Part shown: positions 62,266 through 64,000 of the stretch, piece by piece
How positions within the stretch are numbered: position 1 is the stretch's first letter
Layout: each line of letters opens with the position of its first letter
Source of the DNA: TA-20 sp035935115
GTDB taxonomy: Archaea; Thermoproteota; Nitrososphaeria; Nitrososphaerales; Nitrosopumilaceae
Reading direction: 5' to 3'
Assembly: GCA_035935115.1 (NCBI GenBank)
Contig: DASYXK010000021.1
Coordinates: 124,001 to 188,000 of the forward strand
Length of the DNA: 64,000 nucleotides
The notes under the pieces: model-generated
What the model was told of the DNA's origin: nothing
Database searches by the model: none
Seen by the model: only the letters and a program-made list of their open reading frames with translations
Program-made: the position numbers and the translations under genes

Positions 62266-62481
62266 TTGACACTTACTAGTAGAGAAAAAATCATCATATC
62301 AATATCAAATTCTATTGCCTTGTATTCACAAAAATTACAAGAAGGTACAATTCCTCAAAACCAATCGGTCATAGATTTCATTCTTAAAACCATTCCTGAA
62401 AGTTCAAGGTCAGAATTATCAATGGAGTTAATTGACGATGTATTTTCTTTTATTTCAAGTTCCCACATGGAACTTTCATAA
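62266..62481 (+). CDS. Small protein of unknown function
   Basis: 71 residues from TTG, helical and acidic; diverges from the HTH gene at 61664. Not recognised. Confidence 0.5.
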   Translation: MTLTSREKIIISISNSIALYSQKLQEGTIPQNQSVIDFILKTIPESSRSELSMELIDDVFSFISSSHMELS

Positions 62482-62507
62482 AGAGCCGCCTGTAAGGAAA
62501 ATTATAG

Positions 62508-63533
62508 ATGACATCAATAGCTACTCTTGGTTCTCATTGTGCATTACAGGTATTAAAGGGAGCAAAAGACGAAGGATTCAAGACCATACTTGTATGTGAA
62601 AAAAAACGTGAGAAACTTTATCATAGATTCAAGTTCATAGACAAACTAATACTGGTTGATTCATTTTTAGAATTATCAGAACAAAAGTGCTCTTTGCAGC
62701 TAAAAGATGAAGATGTCGTAATAATTCCACATGGTACACTTATTTCTCAAATGGATTCATCTCAGATTGAATCAATTAAAATTCCAATTTTTGGTAACAA
62801 ATGGATCCTCAGATGGGAGTCAGATAGAAAAATGAAAGAAAAACTAATGATTGAATCAAAACTTAATGTTCCCAAGACAATCCCAAGTCCAAAAGATATC
62901 AACATACTAGTGATAGCAAAAAGACACGGAGCAGCAGGAGGTAAAGGGTATTTTCTGGCTACAAGTGAGAAAGACTATAACAAAAAACGTGATAATCTAA
63001 TTGCGCAAGGCATCATCAAAGGAGACAATGATCTCTATCTCCAAGAATATGCATTTGGTGTATCAGCATATCTTCAATATTTTTATTCACCATTAACTGG
63101 TGAATTGGAATTTTTTGGGGCAGACAGAAGATATGAATCAGATATTGATGGCCTCGGAAGAATTCCAGCGCCGCAACAAATGGACATTGATTTGATTCCA
63201 TCGTTTAATGTAATTGGAAATAGCCCACTAGTCTTAAGAGAATCACTTCTTGACGAAGTCTATTCTATGGGAGAGCGTTTCATTGATGCTGCAAAAAGAC
63301 TGGTTGCTCCTGGAATGAACGGTCCATTTTGTTTAGAAGGGGTTTATGATGATAATGGAAAATTTACCACGTTTGAGTTCTCTGCACGAATAGTTGCAGG
63401 CACTAATCTGTATGTAGATGGATCACCATATTCGACATTTCTTTACGATGAACCAATGAGTATGGGAAGAAGAATAGCCAGAGAAATCAAGAATGCTAAA
63501 AAGGAAAACCAGCTTGCAAAAATCACTACTTGA
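62508..63533 (+). CDS. purP: FAICAR synthetase (formate-dependent), PurP-type
   Basis: 341 residues, ATP-grasp fold. Makes FAICAR from AICAR, formate and ATP in archaeal purine synthesis. The N-terminal ATLGSHCALQVLKGAKDEGF, KRHGAAGGKGYF and FEFSARIVAGTNL regions are family marks. 26 bases after the 62266 gene. Confidence 0.9.
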   Translation: MTSIATLGSHCALQVLKGAKDEGFKTILVCEKKREKLYHRFKFIDKLILVDSFLELSEQKCSLQLKDEDVVIIPHGTLISQMDSSQIESIKIPIFGNKWILRWESDRKMKEKLMIESKLNVPKTIPSPKDINILVIAKRHGAAGGKGYFLATSEKDYNKKRDNLIAQGIIKGDNDLYLQEYAFGVSAYLQYFYSPLTGELEFFGADRRYESDIDGLGRIPAPQQMDIDLIPSFNVIGNSPLVLRESLLDEVYSMGERFIDAAKRLVAPGMNGPFCLEGVYDDNGKFTTFEFSARIVAGTNLYVDGSPYSTFLYDEPMSMGRRIAREIKNAKKENQLAKITT

Positions 63534-63538
63534 GTGTT

Positions 63539-64000
63539 TTATGCACCGCTAAAGGTAATTATCAAATCAGTTAGAAAACCTGCACATAATCCAAAAAATA
63601 TTCCAGTCATCATTACCGCGTTTGTAGTCTGTTTTCTGCCCGAATTGTACATGAGCATTGAAACATAGATCAATGCACCACCCGCAATTGATAAGAACAA
63701 TATGTATGCCAACGGAGAATTCCACAAACTTCCCAATATCGTACCAATAAACGTCGGTCCTCCCCCAATCAAACCTACCAGAATTATGAATCGGATTTTT
63801 GGTTTGTTAACAAGACCAGTCAAAGGTCCAGCTATCCCAAAACCTTCGGTTGTGTTATGAGCACCAAATCCAATTATCAAAAGTATTGCCAGACCTATCT
63901 CTCCTGCAATATATGACTGACCTATAGCCAACCCTTCGCTAAAGTTATGAGCACCTATTCCTATTGCAATCATCATAGCAAGCTTGTATGCATTTGCTTC
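63539..64000 (-). CDS. ZIP-family metal transporter, partial
   Basis: Cut by the right edge; the frame stays open through 64000. Visible are the metal-binding helix motifs GAHNFSEGLAIG and FGAHNTTEGFGIAG (HN...EG in both) and about five helices. Likely a Zn2+ or Fe2+ importer. Convergent with purP. Confidence 0.88.
   Translation of the reverse strand, partial: EANAYKLAMMIAIGIGAHNFSEGLAIGQSYIAGEIGLAILLIIGFGAHNTTEGFGIAGPLTGLVNKPKIRFIILVGLIGGGPTFIGTILGSLWNSPLAYILFLSIAGGALIYVSMLMYNSGRKQTTNAVMMTGIFFGLCAGFLTDLIITFSGA

Overview
The window looks like a chromosome segment of an ammonia-oxidising archaeon (Thaumarchaeota/Nitrososphaerota, probably a Nitrosopumilaceae- or Nitrosotalea-like lineage). 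The DNA is AT-rich and genes are closely packed on both strands. Information-processing genes are archaeal (EF-1A, uS10, Rpo12, archaeal ThrRS, AspRS with GatCAB, family B DNA polymerase, Hjc-like resolvase, Hef-like helicase). Metabolic markers also fit: archaeal FBP aldolase/phosphatase, type II GAPDH, PurP, a 3-hydroxyacyl-CoA dehydrogenase suited to the 3HP/4HB carbon cycle, and HMG-CoA synthase. A secreted protein carries a PEFG-type C-terminal anchor, and several regulators have thaumarchaeal domain types. I saw no rRNA, CRISPR array, insertion sequence or integrase.

Layout. 1-1366: two pilin-like membrane proteins (one cut by the window edge) and a small membrane protein. 1493-4586: a tight plus-strand operon of sugar-nucleotide transferase, LLM-type oxidoreductase, thiolase and DUF35 protein. 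4601-8487: two related minus-strand modules, each pairing a DNA-binding/NitrOD5-like protein with a 266-residue polytopic membrane protein. 8587-13763: HEAT protein, YkgJ-like metal protein, EamA transporter, Hjc-like resolvase, flavin reductase fusion. 14527-20834: threonine synthase, CNNM/CorC protein, GAPDH, DsbA-like protein, HMG-CoA synthase. 20905-25339: cupin, zinc-finger proteins, rpo12-rps10-tuf, FBP aldolase/phosphatase with a repetitive tail. 25416-30124: nucleotide-binding protein, hydroxyacyl-CoA dehydrogenase, small unknowns, PEFG protein. 30179-38810: replication/repair block (Hef-like helicase, orphan 447-residue protein, dCMP deaminase, PolB with an intein), agmatinase, TPR protein. 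38846-44828: ThrRS, tRNA-Val, NADPH-FMN reductase, Nramp transporter with repeated operator, threonine dehydratase, a structured RNA candidate. 44873-54844: adenylate cyclase, small zinc proteins, RAM-domain proteins, tRNA-Phe, cobalamin adenosyltransferase, HD hydrolase, ornithine cyclodeaminase-type protein, phosphoribosyltransferase, SDR, universal stress protein. 55018-64000: GT-C glycosyltransferase, aspS-gatC-gatA-gatB operon, a third HTH paralogue, PurP and a ZIP transporter cut by the window end.

How it works together. Central carbon enzymes (GAPDH, FBPase/aldolase, 3-hydroxyacyl-CoA dehydrogenase, thiolase, HMG-CoA synthase) link autotrophic CO2 fixation to gluconeogenesis and isoprenoid lipids. 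aspS-gatCAB is a compact unit for tRNA-dependent amidation. Metal handling (Nramp, ZIP, CNNM/CorC) and many tiny zinc-binding proteins are prominent. Many plus-strand genes start at TTG about 25-30 bases after a TATA box, which points to leaderless transcription. The most unusual items are the PolB intein at the catalytic YGDTDS motif, the duplicated HTH/NitrOD5/membrane module, a recurring 18-bp palindrome, a candidate H/ACA-like RNA beside the threonine dehydratase gene, a doubled operator before mntH with an Nramp gene fragment after it, and the Q/K/P repeat tail on FBP aldolase/phosphatase.
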